DNA from: Phoenix dactylifera
Lineage: Eukaryota > Streptophyta > Magnoliopsida > Arecales > Arecaceae
Reading direction: 5' to 3'
DNA: 64,000 nt
Assembly: GCF_009389715.1 (NCBI RefSeq)
Contig: NC_052399.1
Location: 19,037,646-19,101,645 of the forward strand
Part shown: one piece after another, positions 27,908 to 40,900 of the stretch
How positions within the stretch are numbered: the stretch's first letter is position 1
Layout of the letters: every line of letters starts with the position of its first letter
Position numbers and translations under genes: made by a program
The notes under the pieces: model-generated
Told to the model about the DNA's origin: nothing
The model's database searches: none
What the model saw: only the letters and a program-made list of their open reading frames with translations

Positions 27908-30900
27908 ATCCTAACTGCCAGCTTGCATTTTCTTAGTGATAATGAATAAGTTTGCAAGAAACAGTAATCTCATGAATCATGTAAATGGTGAATATACCAT
28001 AAAAGCCATTGATGCAATTAACTTGTCAATAAAACGGGCATTGAGAATAGAGTTTGGATAAACTCAATTTGTTCATGCACAACAGAAAACAGAGAGAAGG
28101 GGAGGCTGCATTACATATTTCCTATTGAAGGCTATGACGAAACCGTGAAAGAAAGAGGCAGCGAAAATATTACCAGAGCAACTCCAGAATATGAACAATT
28201 CAAGTCCAAGGAGAAATTAAATGAAAACAGTGAGCTAATCAAGAGGCAACTAATTTACTTTTTCTTGAAGAAAGTATTCTAAGCTTATTGTTTCCAAATG
28301 TCAGACTCAGCCCAACCGGTGGGATCCCTCTCCACATGGTCTGTGACATCCCGTACCATAGTTCTTTGAAAAAAAAATAAAAAAATAAAAAAAGTGCCGG
28401 TTTAAGCAGACTTGTCAGTATTTCAGGGAGACTTGCAGCCACCATCGGCCTATCACTGATCTTCACTAATCTAAATAATCTTGGATAGGGTCTTCTAATT
28501 ATTCCCCAGTTATAAATATGTGGCGAATGATCAAAACTAATCTGCTGAAATATGAAATATGTTGACTCCTTTACATATCACTGGATGACTGTCTACATGT
28601 AACACTGACTGTCAATTTCATCTTCAATCCAACAGCTTCATGGAATTAGTGATTCTTTCGTGAGAGCAATCAGCTCCACTCGCAATGAGTTCCTATTTTA
28701 TTAGCCACATTCTTTTACCTGGAGTGCAATGGCAACACCTGCTTCTAAGCATTTCCACACTCTTTTCTGCTGAGCATCAACTGATATAAAACACCTCTAA
28801 CAAGTTCTGGTTCAATTTAACTTTCTTCTTTGGACAGACGACAAGCCCAGGACTTCAATCCTGGCTAGAAGAAAACTAACCTTGCTGTAAAAGGTATGTT
28901 TGAAGGCTTATAACTATCTCACTTTTCAGACAGTAACGAGAATGTAAGCTTCAGAAGTGATCCTGGACTTCTCATCCTTCATTCCTGATCCATCACTGAG
29001 CTAGAAAAGCACAGGAAAAATAAGCCACTGATTCACTGAGGAACTACAATTCAAAAAATTGCAGAAGCTTTGAATAGTAAGGATGGACATAAGAGACCAC
29101 AGAATGGATGCAGATTAATCACTAGCATGTTTCCACTTAAAAAACAATGTAAGAGTTTGCCCATTGCTTGTAACTATGAAGAAGCAGTTAATAAAAGTTC
29201 AGCAGCTTCTTCCTAGTTGTTGGAGAAAGATAAAAGTTGATTTATGTTAACTAAGTTCTAAGTTCAGGATGATTTCAGATCTAATTGATGCAATTATTAA
29301 GCTATTGAACACAGAATTCTTTGAGGTCTATTAAGTCCCATGGACATTGTCAACTAACAATTAGGCAACAAGTTTAGCAGTGAAATATTATCCAGCAAGA
29401 AAACATCTTATGAGATATTAGGTCAGGAATCAGGTTTGTTGTTGAGGATATAATTTCATAAACTACAGGCAAACACATAATATTAATTCAGCAGGAACCA
29501 TAATGAATACAGGACACACTCACCTAGATTCAGGAAGAAGCAGAAGTAATAGACTAAGGATCATGAATCATCAGTCTGGAAGAGTATAGCTTATGATCAA
29601 ATTGACAGGAAAATCTGTAAGTTTGAACTTCTCACATTCAACAAAACTCCTCTTTTGTCAGATTTCCAAGCAGAAAGAGAGAGAGGCCCCCTTTGCCTTT
29701 TTGCTGGTCTATTTCAGGGCTCCAATGACTTCCACTTCTCAGTATTCAGTGGTAGCAAACTTACAAGAATAGTAGTAAACATACAAGAAAAAGTTTGTTA
29801 TGGTCTTAACATCCATAGGAATCTCATTGTTAGTTATTTCTAAATGTCAAACCCAGATCTGACAAATTTCAGAACCAAATGTTTCTAAATATTCATTTCT
29901 TCTGCAAAGATTTTATAACTCTCCCCCCAGATCACCCCTGCTAAATAACTGGAAAAGAAATAAAGGGATGGTTTAAGGTAGGTTTTTCAAGAATCCATAC
30001 GAAGTCTGCCAGTGTTCTAGCCATTCCATCTCACAATCTCTAAAGTCAGCATGAAGGATGTCATGCTTTCTCTAGACCACAAGATGGCTTGTAACTTAAA
30101 TGAGCATTCATTGTTCCCAGTGCTCTTAACCGAAACATTAAACATCCCAAAATTAAGCACAACATTTATTTTTTCCATTTGGAGAGCGGGGAAGCAACAC
30201 TGAGAGGAACTTTCATAAGGAAATCAAAGTTCATCATTATAAACTCCTCCTTGTAACCTCCAACATCAGTATTAGTTGCTTTGGAAAAAAAAAAAAAATC
30301 CAATCAATCAAGGATTCAAGCATCTTCATTCGCAGCTATCAGGCCTGATGAAGACTACATCAAACAATCCAAATTCATAGTCCAAGCCATACATGAGAAA
30401 ATATCAGGCCTCTTAGAAAAAGATTTAAAGTTCCAGAAACACACAACTATAATGAACTCCTAGTATAAAGTCTTTATCTGCATCCGTTGGTTGATAGTAA
30501 GGAGGGAAAGAAAGAAAATAACAAAGAAGGGAAAAAATAATAAACAAATAAGAAGGAAAATTAAGAAATCTCCTTTCTTTTGTGCTTCCCTTAAGAAATT
30601 TCAAGAGAGAACGTAATAGCAAAAGGTAATCATGGTGGAAGTAGTAGTGTTGACATTTTAGCACAGACATTGGTGGTAATGGTTATGCAAATGGTGATGA
30701 AGTGGCAGTAGTGATGGGGATGTCTTTACTGGTAGGGGTGGTTCAACAATAGTGATGGTGTGGCGAGCATATCACCAAGATACTTTGCTTGGTGCCGGGT
30801 TCAAGTATCCCAAATCATCTGACACACAGCCACTGAAGAAAATCTCGAGATGGATACACTTCTGAAAAATACACACATATGCACTATTGAAGAAGAATTA

Positions 30901-31239
30901 GTGGTTGTGAATGGCAGTTATGGTGTCAATAGTGGTGTTGATGCAATAGCAGATGCAATGGCACGGACCAGGAGCCAACAATGATGAAATTGGCAATACC
31001 ACAACAGCAATGGGAGTGGCAGGAATGGTAGGGGTGGTGCAGCAGTAGGGATCGAGGTGGTTGGCAATACTGGTCAGGGTGGTGTAGGGGTCATGTTAAC
31101 CAGACATTTGCCATAGGTGCCTAGTGTTTAGGTGTTGCATAATGTAGCATTTCAAAAAGACTCAACATGGATACATTCCTCTATAGATATATTGCAAACA
31201 TACGTATATAAATAAACCAGAATAGGCTGAGAACTAGAC
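27908..31239. other. gene-free stretch; possible 5' UTR intron of the zinc-binding gene
   Basis: AT-rich with no supported coding exon. At about 34.62-34.70 kb the minus strand has a CT-rich leader-like stretch ending in GAACGAG followed by GTACGG, which looks like a first exon and donor. The interval could therefore be the upstream intron of the minus-strand zinc-binding gene. This is a guess and needs transcript data. Confidence 0.3.
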
Positions 31240-32363
31240 TAAGGCCCCGTCTGGCAGAGCTTTTATATTTTTTGGCCCTCCAAAAGCACTTTTAGATGAA
31301 ATAGGGGTGTTTGGTAAAAATTTCGGAAAGCTGTTTTAGCTTTACTAGAAAGCTAAAAACAGCTTTTTGGAAAAAACTCCAAAATGGAGCTTCTCCGAAA
31401 AAGCACTTTTAGGCTCCGTCAAAAAACTATTTTAAATTATAATATTTTTTCTTTTTGTACCAAAATACATGTAATAAAATATAACAATTACACAAAATGT
31501 CCCTTTATAATCATGAAAAACTGCAGGAGTCCCAACAAAAAATATAATATTATATTATACTATAAATATTTTATAATCATGAAAATATTATATTATACTA
31601 TAAATATTATATTATACTATAAATATTATATTATACCATAATCATGAAAATATTTTATAACTTTATTATTGTATGATACTATAAATATAATATTATATTA
31701 TATTATATCATAATACATTAATATGTTATGTTAAATAATTTAATATTATGTTATATTATGAAAAATTAATTTACGCTAATAATTATAATATTTTATACCT
31801 TTATTATTGTATTATACTATAAATATAATATTATATTATATTATATTATATCATAATACATTAATATGTTATGTTAAATAATTTAATATTATGTTATATT
31901 ATGAAAAATTAATTTACGCTAATAATTATAAAATTTTATACTTTTATTATGGTATTATACTATAAATATAATATTATATTATATTATATCATAATACCTT
32001 GATATGTCCAGTTAAATAATTTAATATTATATTAAAATATTATGCTATAATATATTATATTACTAATATTATAATAATATTATATTACATTACAAAATAT
32101 TATACTATATCATATATTTATGTATTTTTTTTTAATTAATACATATTATATTTTGTTATGTTCTATCGTAGAATACTATGCAATGTCCTTTATAATCATT
32201 TTGTCATACCAAAAATAATTTTTCAGTTCATACATGTTAAAGTTCTACAGCACTTTAGAAATATATTTACCAAACAACAAACAACTTTTTTATAAAAGCT
32301 CTACTTTAAAAAGCTCTACCTCCAAAAACTCTACTGCCAACAGCTTTGCCAAACAAGGCCTAA
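31240..32363. mobile_element. TAA-flanked TIR element (PIF/Harbinger-like, non-autonomous)
   Basis: The ends are GGCCCCGTCTGGCAGAGCT (from 31243) and, in reverse complement, GGCCTTGTTTGGCAAAGCT (to 32360). Each is flanked by TAA (31240-31242 and 32361-32363). The subterminal regions carry repeated AAAAGCTCT/AGAAAGCTAAAAAC words. The 1.1-kb interior is almost only A and T and includes a direct repeat of about 153 bases (the word GAAAAATTAATTTACGCTAA at 31760 and 31913, then a third partial unit). There is no transposase. The mismatched ends suggest an older insertion than the 25.7-kb MITE. Confidence 0.75.
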
Positions 32364-35300
32364 GTTGATTGGTGATTGATACTTCTTAAAAAAAAGGCAT
32401 TCGTAGCATATAAGATAAATCAAAAATTTCTTTTTTTTCAAATTAATGTTCTATACCATATATCTAACACTTTAAGTAGATACTGTTTAACACTTGAAAG
32501 TTGAAGCAGGTAAAAGTTGAAGTGCCGTAACTTGCACTAAAAGATTTTGACATTGTCACTCTAAAAAGCTCTGGCAAGTGCTGGCAGTACTATTTGATGG
32601 AAGCATCATAATTATTGGGTACCAATAAATGCCTGTACCATGTCTATTGTCTCTCATTGTCCAGAAGTGTCAGCACTCTAGCAATCATTCAACCTTAGAG
32701 TGGTTATCTGACTAAACTATTTTCTGTAAACAGCCAATGCCAAATAAGATGAAATGCAATATATCTGTTATTTGAACAAACAATTACCTAGCTAGCATGA
32801 TAAGAAAGGGTTGCAATATTTTCATAGCATCAAAATTTTTTTACCAAAAGCTTGTAAAAGAGACTTTATTTTGCAAGAATATGCTGTGGCAACTGAGAAG
32901 CTCTCAAGTAAGGTAGCAGAATGCATGCTATAATGACAGGTAGTGAAACATATGGACTATGGAGAAAGAATTTGAGATATAAACCATTTGCATGATAAAG
33001 GCCATTCTAGTGAGCTTTATAATGCAACTAGCACTGCTCAAGATAGTGTCTCAACACAGAACAAAAGCCAGATATTCCACTTCGTGCTAAATGTTTTACA
33101 TGGACTCAAGTTTCTATGTTGGGCATGGGCATGTGCCTAAGCGCTGGATCCTTTTAATAGATAAGAATTTCTTCTTACAAGGTCGAGTCAGATCATCATA
33201 TAACTATGTCCATGCTCCAGTGTCGGGTATGGATACTCTTGGCTAAGTCAAAGGGTCCAGGTAATAGATATAAAACTTTACAACCCAAATAATCCAGAGG
33301 AAGTTCATCATCTATCCATTATGAAAATGAATTCTTCATTTCTTAAAGCAAAAGTCTTTCTTTCTTCTTGCTAATTTCAGTTAAAATCGATTTACATGCA
33401 TTCCAAGAACATCTTAAAGGTACATGGATTTTTATAAGGAAGCCTAAAGGTAGCTTTTCTTTATCAAAATGGTTAATATTTAGGTTTTGAGCTTTGAGCA
33501 AAACTACTATAAGGAACGTATTTCTTTCCCTAAAATAAGGTTTCTAAACGTATAGATGAGGTACTTTTCAAGACCATTGTTTATACACCTATGTTTATGC
33601 TATCTCATTTCCATCTCTTTCTTTTAAGTGTTATACCTTGAGGTTCAGCTACACTATTCAAAGTTCCCAATGCTCATTAGTCAATCAAATAATTTATAGC
33701 AACCGAGTTTACCTGTAAACTGTTCAACGGTAGATAGGATACTGTCAGCAACTTCTTCTATGACTAAGACCAGCTTATAAAGAATTAAATCCAAAGAACA
33801 CCTAAATGCTAGCGCACTTACACTGTCTTAAATCTGAAGGTGCCATCCTCATCATCACGTTAAGTTCTCGGATAACAATCAGAGGGAACAAGATTTGTAA
33901 GCAGCCCAGAAAAAATACGTTTTCTTTTGTTAATCTTTTTCTTAGCCTCACGATCCAAGAAGGGCGTATCATGAGTTGCTTCCATGAGCAGCCGAATGTA
34001 TAAGCCAGCAGCCAGCTCGAAGGTTCATCCACGGGTTTCTTGACGGCAATCATGAGATACCCTCCTCGAATTTGTGAAAGTTTTCTCAGTTGGAGATTTC
34101 ACTTGTTACTGCTTTCCAGTTTACCGTAATTGATATCACGCCGCGTGCCTAACCACTTTAACTTCAAATCGAAATCACACGGTAAAATCAATTAACAACG
34201 ACAACACTTAGGAAAGGAAGTTGGAGACAGAGAGAAGCCTTCAAAAGCTCGTCCCTACAACATCAAGATCGTGCGCCTTTGGTTTAAGAATCCCAAAGAA
34301 ACGATTTCCTCTCAGATTCTAGCCTAGACTAATATTAATTGATCAAAAATTAAGACAAGAAATAAGATGATCGCTAGAGATAAAAGCAAACCCTAAGCGC
34401 AGAAACAGTGGTTCGAATTACACATCCCACCAATCAAACAAAAAAATAAATAAATAAAACGTAGCGGATTCGGTGCAAAATTATAGAACACGCAATTATG
34501 ATGAATTTGAAGAGAAACTCCATGGAATTTTCGCTAAGGGAAACGAGTCGTGGTAAATATCCACCAGCCAAAGGCGCTCGAAATTGATTGCTGACATGCG
34601 ATGTGGAAGAGAGAGACCCCGTACCTCGTTCACACACGAGCCTCTGAAATCTTGCTGCTTCTTTCTCTCTTTCAGAACAACATCAAGAAGAGCGCCGACC
34701 GGGCCAGTCCCCCTCCCTTTTTCTCCCTTTCTTTCTTTTTTTTTTTTAAAAAAAAAAGGGACAACTCCTGTGCCCGTTCGATGCAGAGGTTTAGACCTTG
34801 GCCGTCTAATAGCCGAGCTGGGGTTGGGGACTTGGCTTGAGAAGCTAAGGGAATGCAAAACAAATTTGAAGTAATAATTAGTTATCACGTTACAAGAAAA
34901 TAAATAGCCTGGAATTTGAAATCATGATATGTAAGTATATATATATAATGACAAAAAAAATTATATAGTCATTGCATGGAGATTAAAAAAATTGGTTTTG
35001 ATACAACTAATAGATTATCATTAAATTTTATTAACATATTTAAATAATTATATGATTAATACATTCGTGATTAGTAAAGAAGCACAAATTTGGGTTTTAA
35101 TATAATGACCGAATTACATTTTCATGTTTCACATAGAAACTATATAGCGGTCTAGCTAGAAACAAAAAAATTTGGATTTTAAATTACAACAAATAAACTA
35201 TAGAAGCATATACTGTTAAATTTTATTTTCTTGTACTTTAATAGTGATCATATAAGTCGCAACATAGAAATATAAAATTTTATCTTTTATAATTTATATA

Positions 35301-35857
35301 GTTAGAATCGAGTCAGGTTCACGTCATGAATACACATGCAGAAGTTAATTGGAGGGGTAAGGAGTGCAAGGGGGTGCAGTTGATGCACATTCATAATCAC
35401 ATATAGCAACCACTTAATAGTCCTATAATCACTATATGGAAGAACATGTTATTAGATTTGGAATTTAAATCATAATAAATTGCTTCGGAAGTCATCAATG
35501 TGCATGAAGAGGTGGCTAAGCCAAACCCCAATGTGGGGAAGAAGGGCAAGGAAAAGTTGAAACAAGTCTCATGTTGCAGTGAGCTTCACGAAGGTAAAGG
35601 TCACCAGGGTAGAGGTGGCCAAAGTCGATACGAGGGATTGAAATGACGAGTTGGAGCAAGTTGTGGGGGAGTTTCACAAGGACATGTTACACATGTAGAG
35701 TATCGTCAACTCCGTGGGCGAAGCTCAATGCCAAAAAAATTTCACATTTTAAGCTCGAGTTCTGAAGACCTTGACCAATCTTCAAGGTCAATACCAGAAG
35801 AAAGAAGAGTGTCGAAAAGATTTTAATGTCTTAAATTTATATTTTATTCATTTTCTC

Positions 35858-35899
<42 letters not shown>

Positions 35900-35984
35900 A
35901 TTTAAATATTATGTTTTGATATAATAACTAGTGAGTCATTACATGATGAGTGTAAAGTTGATCGCGTATGAATTTCTATTTAAT
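32364..35984. other. intergenic, nothing recognised
   Basis: Largely AT-rich. A minus-strand open frame at 33802-34053 and overlapping frames at 34434-34888 carry no motif. The latter are in a CT-rich, leader-like stretch that may be the first exon of a minus-strand gene. A (TA)n run lies at about 35861-35897. Confidence 0.4.
35861..35897. repeat. (TA)n microsatellite
   Basis: A pure TA dinucleotide run just outside the left end of the DJ-1 duplication. Confidence 0.85.
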
Positions 35985-36509
35985 GATTAATTTCACGCTT
36001 CTATATGGTGACTATATAGCTATTATTTTGTCACTATAAATTAAACATACAAAACATAGAATATTGTCAAGTATTCACTTCACATGATTCGATAGAATGA
36101 CTGCTGAATGATTCTATAATCACGCAGTGACTACATGGAAGCTCAAAGTACGGATTGTAATATATTTTAAAAATATGTGAGGGATTTATATTTTTTATTT
36201 GGTTTCCTAAGTTTATAATTCTTATATATTAATTTTAGAACCATTATGCGGTCACTAAAATTTAAATAAAATTTGAGAACCAAAATTATTGTTGATCTCT
36301 TCATGGAGCTTAAATTAGTTTTATGTCCAATAATTGTACATGGCTGACATTATTATTTACATTTTTGAAAAACTACTCCTATTGATACTGCTGCATTACA
36401 AGCATTATGGCTAAGGCTCTTAATGATTTCTATAGAAAGGAGATGAAATCAACTATTTATTATACAAACTTTTCCAAAAGGGCAAACAGACAAAATATTA
36501 TCTATTTCA

Positions 36510-37694
36510 GTTCAAGGTTGCTTATGACTCTTCTCAGGCAATTTCTGCATCCTTTCTGATTTCTTACCTTCTTGGGAACCATCACCCTCTGTTTTTGGTG
36601 GTGCAGGCTTTATATTAAAAGTATTAGTAGTGCTTTTGTAGATATAGCTAGTATTAAGATTTATGACATAACTGGTCAAGCCGCGGAATTTTGTGTCGTA
36701 TGGGAAGGGTTATGCTACTTATACTTTGCAGGCAACTAATATTTAATCGAAAAGAGATTCTCGGACAGATTATTCAATAGCCTTTTGATTCATTGCCTAT
36801 GCTAAATTTCATCCTCTCCTTTTGGATTGTTGGCAATTGTTGCATTTATTATATTTATATATATATAGAGGGGGGGGAGCGAGAGAGAGCATAGTATTTT
36901 ATATAATCATTCATGCATGATCAACGTTATAGTTTTTTAAGACACATCTTTCTATTCCTATTGAATTTATTATTTATATAAATTACTTTAAAATGTATAT
37001 TTTTAAATAAAAATAAGTTATATTAAAGTAATAGCTGATGGGTTTCGATCTGATCAGTTTAGAGGCGCACCAAAAGATGGATAGGAGTTAGCTACTTTTC
37101 TTGGATACCCCCACCTCCTGATTATCTTAAGGTGAATTTCGATGGTAGCATGGCAGAGGATGGTGCCTCTGGGTCGTGGGCTTTATGATTAGGGATCATG
37201 TAGGCAGTCTTGTGGCTGCTGGAGGACGGAGTACACGGGGTACGACTGTCGTGGGAGCGGAGGTGCGGGCAGCCTGGGAGGGCGTTTTGTATGCTAAACG
37301 GGTGTTGGGGGCCGATTACCTCTGCCTCGAGGGTGACTCTTCCACGGTGATTGATTGGATACGAGGTGTCGATACATATAGGGATGACCATCTCCTGATA
37401 CGGGACATGCGTAGATTGGTGCGGGAGATGACCTTCTGTCAGATATCTTATGTATATCAGGAGGCGAACAGTGCAACAGACTGGGTCGCCTCTTATGTTG
37501 CCCGGCACTCTGGAGAGTTTCTCTGGACTAGCTTAGAGTGCATCCCACACTTCTTATTTTGTCTAGTTTTCTTTGATATGTCAGGTTGTATTTACGTTAG
37601 AGGTACTTGAAATGAAATACCGCTTTGAAAAAAAAAAAAAAAAAGGGAAAGAAAAGAAGAAAGAAAGAAAGAAGAAGAAGAAGAAGAAAAAAGA
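36510..37694 (+). mobile_element. LINE 3' end (RNase H domain and poly(A)) upstream of DJ-1 copy A
   Basis: From about 37080 the plus strand encodes a LINE-type RNase H domain: YLKVNFDGSMAEDG, then GFMIRDHVGSLVAAGG, then CLEGDSSTVIDWI and SATDWVASYVARHSG. A frameshift near 37175 separates the first motif from the rest. A poly(A) tail at 37628-37645 is followed by purine-rich (GAAA)n/(GAA)n to 37694. The part from 36510 to 37080 is absent from unit B and has no firm identity. No target-site duplication was found. The tail ends about 290 bases before the DJ-1 start codon. Confidence 0.75.
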
Positions 37695-37979
37695 TTGGAT
37701 AGGATCGGACTGTATCTTCCGCGTGTCCTTCGTACGAATCTACCGTTGCCTTCTTAACTCCGCCATTCATCAATCAGTACAGCTTTCAAAGCAACGGCGG
37801 ACTGGAGACTGCTAGAACCAATCCCCAGATATTTGTATTTTTATGACTAGCGGATTGAGTCACAAGCAGAACGGGTACGTGCCAATGCACCACAAGCAGC
37901 AGCACCCTAACCCTCCCTGGTTAGGCACGCGTATACATGACGCGAGCCCCGCTCCTCTCATCAAGAAACCTTGGCTCGG

Positions 37980-40900
37980 ATGGCCACGCGTCATCTCGTC
38001 CCTCTCCCCCTTCCGCTCTTCAAAAACATCTCCTCTCGAAGCATCCGGGGATCACTTCTCTCCCCACTGCGCTTCGCGAGCTCGTCGTCCATGGCTTCTC
38101 CTCCCCCGAAGAAGGTAGCCTCTTCTCCTCATCGCCCCTCTAATTTCCCTCAAAACCCTCCTCGATTCCTCGTTTCTCTGACGCCTGTCTGGAATCCGAC
38201 CAGGTCCTGGTCCCGATCGCCAACGGGACGGAGCCGATGGAAGCGGTGATCACCATCGACGTCCTCCGGAGGGCCGGCGCCGACGTCACCGTGGCATCGG
38301 CGGAGAAGGACCTCCGCGTCGAGGCCTGCTGGGGAATCAAGATCGTGGCCGACGCCCTCGTGTCGGACTGCACCGATTCTTCCTTCGACCTCATCTCCCT
38401 TCCCGTGAGTTAGCGAGACTTACTTCGAAAGATTTGGTTGCCGAATCCTTTTTCTGGGGCTCTTACTTGACTTTCTTGGATTTTATGTAGGGAGGGATGC
38501 CAGGCTCGGCAACTCTTAGGGATTGTGGAGCCTTACAGAGCATCGTGAAGAAACAAGCGGAAAAGGGAGGGCTTTACGCCGCGATCTGTGCCGCCCCGGC
38601 TGTGGCACTGGGATCATGGGGTTTGCTCCAGGGTTTAAAAGTGAGATTCTTGATCAGTGACCTTTGTTCAATTTTTATTTATTAACATAAAATTTTAATA
38701 AGAAGTTCTTTTCCTTTTTTTTCAATCTTTACGTTTTATGAAATTTCAAGAAGCTCACAACGATTTAATCAACTAGTGATTGCGATTGCGATTACGATTA
38801 AGTTTACAATTCAACAATTTTCTGTCGCCCTCTGTACGTATTTCTAAATTTGTGGCTGCTTCTTAGGTTCTAATTTCACCTGTCATTGTCTGAATTTGGT
38901 CTAGTGATGATGTTTGTTGTTGTTCAATATTTCTTTCTTTCTTGTTTTTGGCCTAAATATTTTCCCGACAGGCAACTTGTTATCCTTCATTTATGGAGAA
39001 GCTCCCTTCTGAAGCGATAAAGGTAGAATCAAGGGTGCAAGTGGATGGACGTGTAGCCACAAGCCGTGGACCAGGAACAGCTATCGAGTTTTCTTTGGCT
39101 TTGGTGGAACAACTATATGGAAAAGAGAAAGCTGATGAAGTTGCAGGGCCTATGGTAATCTGTGTTCTTCAAGAGTTTTGTTTTTTTCTTTTAGTTATTT
39201 ATGCCTGTACTTTCATAGACCTATAATGGGAAAGAGTGCCAGCTAGACACTTGTCACCCTTGCCATCCCAAGTGTTAGGGTGTCCAAAAGCGCCTGACGC
39301 TTCAACCTCAGAAAAACCAAACACAGGGACACTTTATTGCAATCGATACACATCAAGACGAGTATAGATACATATTTTGACTACTAGACAAGTGGACCAG
39401 TCAATGTTGTGTTTTTGGAGAAAGACATTCATGTCATGTTATAATTTGCGAGGAAGAAGAAGAATATATAAGATTGCACTGCATGTGTTGATACTTCGGG
39501 ATAATACTGTCTATCATGATCAATGGAAAATGTAAACGAATCGTCTCATCTCTGCAATAATGCATGCATACATACATAATGTATGCATATATAAATTGCA
39601 AAAATAAAATAAATAATAAGTCTTATGGGAACTAGAGAAGAGGGGGATACACCTTGTAACATTGTGTGACTGATATAAGCAAGCAAGGACTAAAGTGCAA
39701 TTTCCCATGCCTGTGCCAGTCATGGGCTGGCATGCTACTCGTGCCAAATCATTTGCCAGGGCTTGTGGCAACTGAAAAAGGATTGTGCTAGGTCAGTGTG
39801 TGTCAATCAGACATATACATATGAAGCTAGGTTACATATTCTTGTACTGTGATGGTCCCTTACTGACATGTTACATATTGTGCAATGCTAGCTAGTGTCA
39901 TTGAAGAAAAACCATTTAATGCCAAGGTGGCTAGTGTTGCATACATGAAAATACAGGGTAAAAGAATGGATGAAGGTGGAGCATTCTATGGGCTTCGACA
40001 TAAAATGGAATGTTGAATAGGATCATTGTTGTAGCAGAATAAATTTAAGAACCTCATTGCTTGAATCATAAGGTGATGGATAACGAGTTTAAGGTTGGCT
40101 GGGGATAGTTTTGGTACAATATAGGCACATGACTATGCTTGAAGGGTTTGACCTCGAACAGAAGCACCTTACTTAAACATTCACTATAGTTCTAATAAGA
40201 ATAAATCTTCAATTAATACAATCACAGAATCACTACATGAAGAGGAACACATTCCTATTAGCGTTGGTAGCAATTGGTGATAGTAAAACTAGAAGGTATC
40301 AATGTGAAGCATGAGTAAGAGGGGAGCACCTGATGAGCTGATCATTGCGCAAAATTTCTTAATTAAAAGCTGTTATCATAAGTATGATTGACATATAATG
40401 TTTATTATTGCTAACTTATATTTGTAGAAAATTGTTACTTACTCCTTTTCTAGTCAGCGAAATGGAACATAAGGTATGGAAAGAAGCTTTATGATGCAAT
40501 TTGAGAGAGCTTATGTTTGTCGTTCCCATTTATATCTTAACTTTTTGTTTCTTTTATATGTTCATAATCTCAAGTAGAAACCATTTTTTCTTGCTTAGCA
40601 TGTAGAGTGTTTGCTGGAGTGAGTTATTCTATATTCACATCACTACTTTACATGCTATCTTACACAAAGAAGCATTGGCCTTTCGTTATTCTTAAAGAGC
40701 TAAAGCGCACTGAAACATAACTTGGACCCAAACTAGGAATGCGCACCTGTTTACATCGCATTGAATGACTCAGAGTTACTTTCAACACTAGCTGTGTTTT
40801 TTCATTCCGAAGAAGAGCTTGAGTTTAATGGAAGAGCAAAGTTTGGTTCTTCTTCATCAGCACCTAGGTTACTCTTTTTTTTCCTATTCTGGAGTCACCA

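Noticed and set aside
33802-34053. 83-codon minus-strand open frame
   Set aside because: No recognisable family. Possibly chance or part of an untranslated region.
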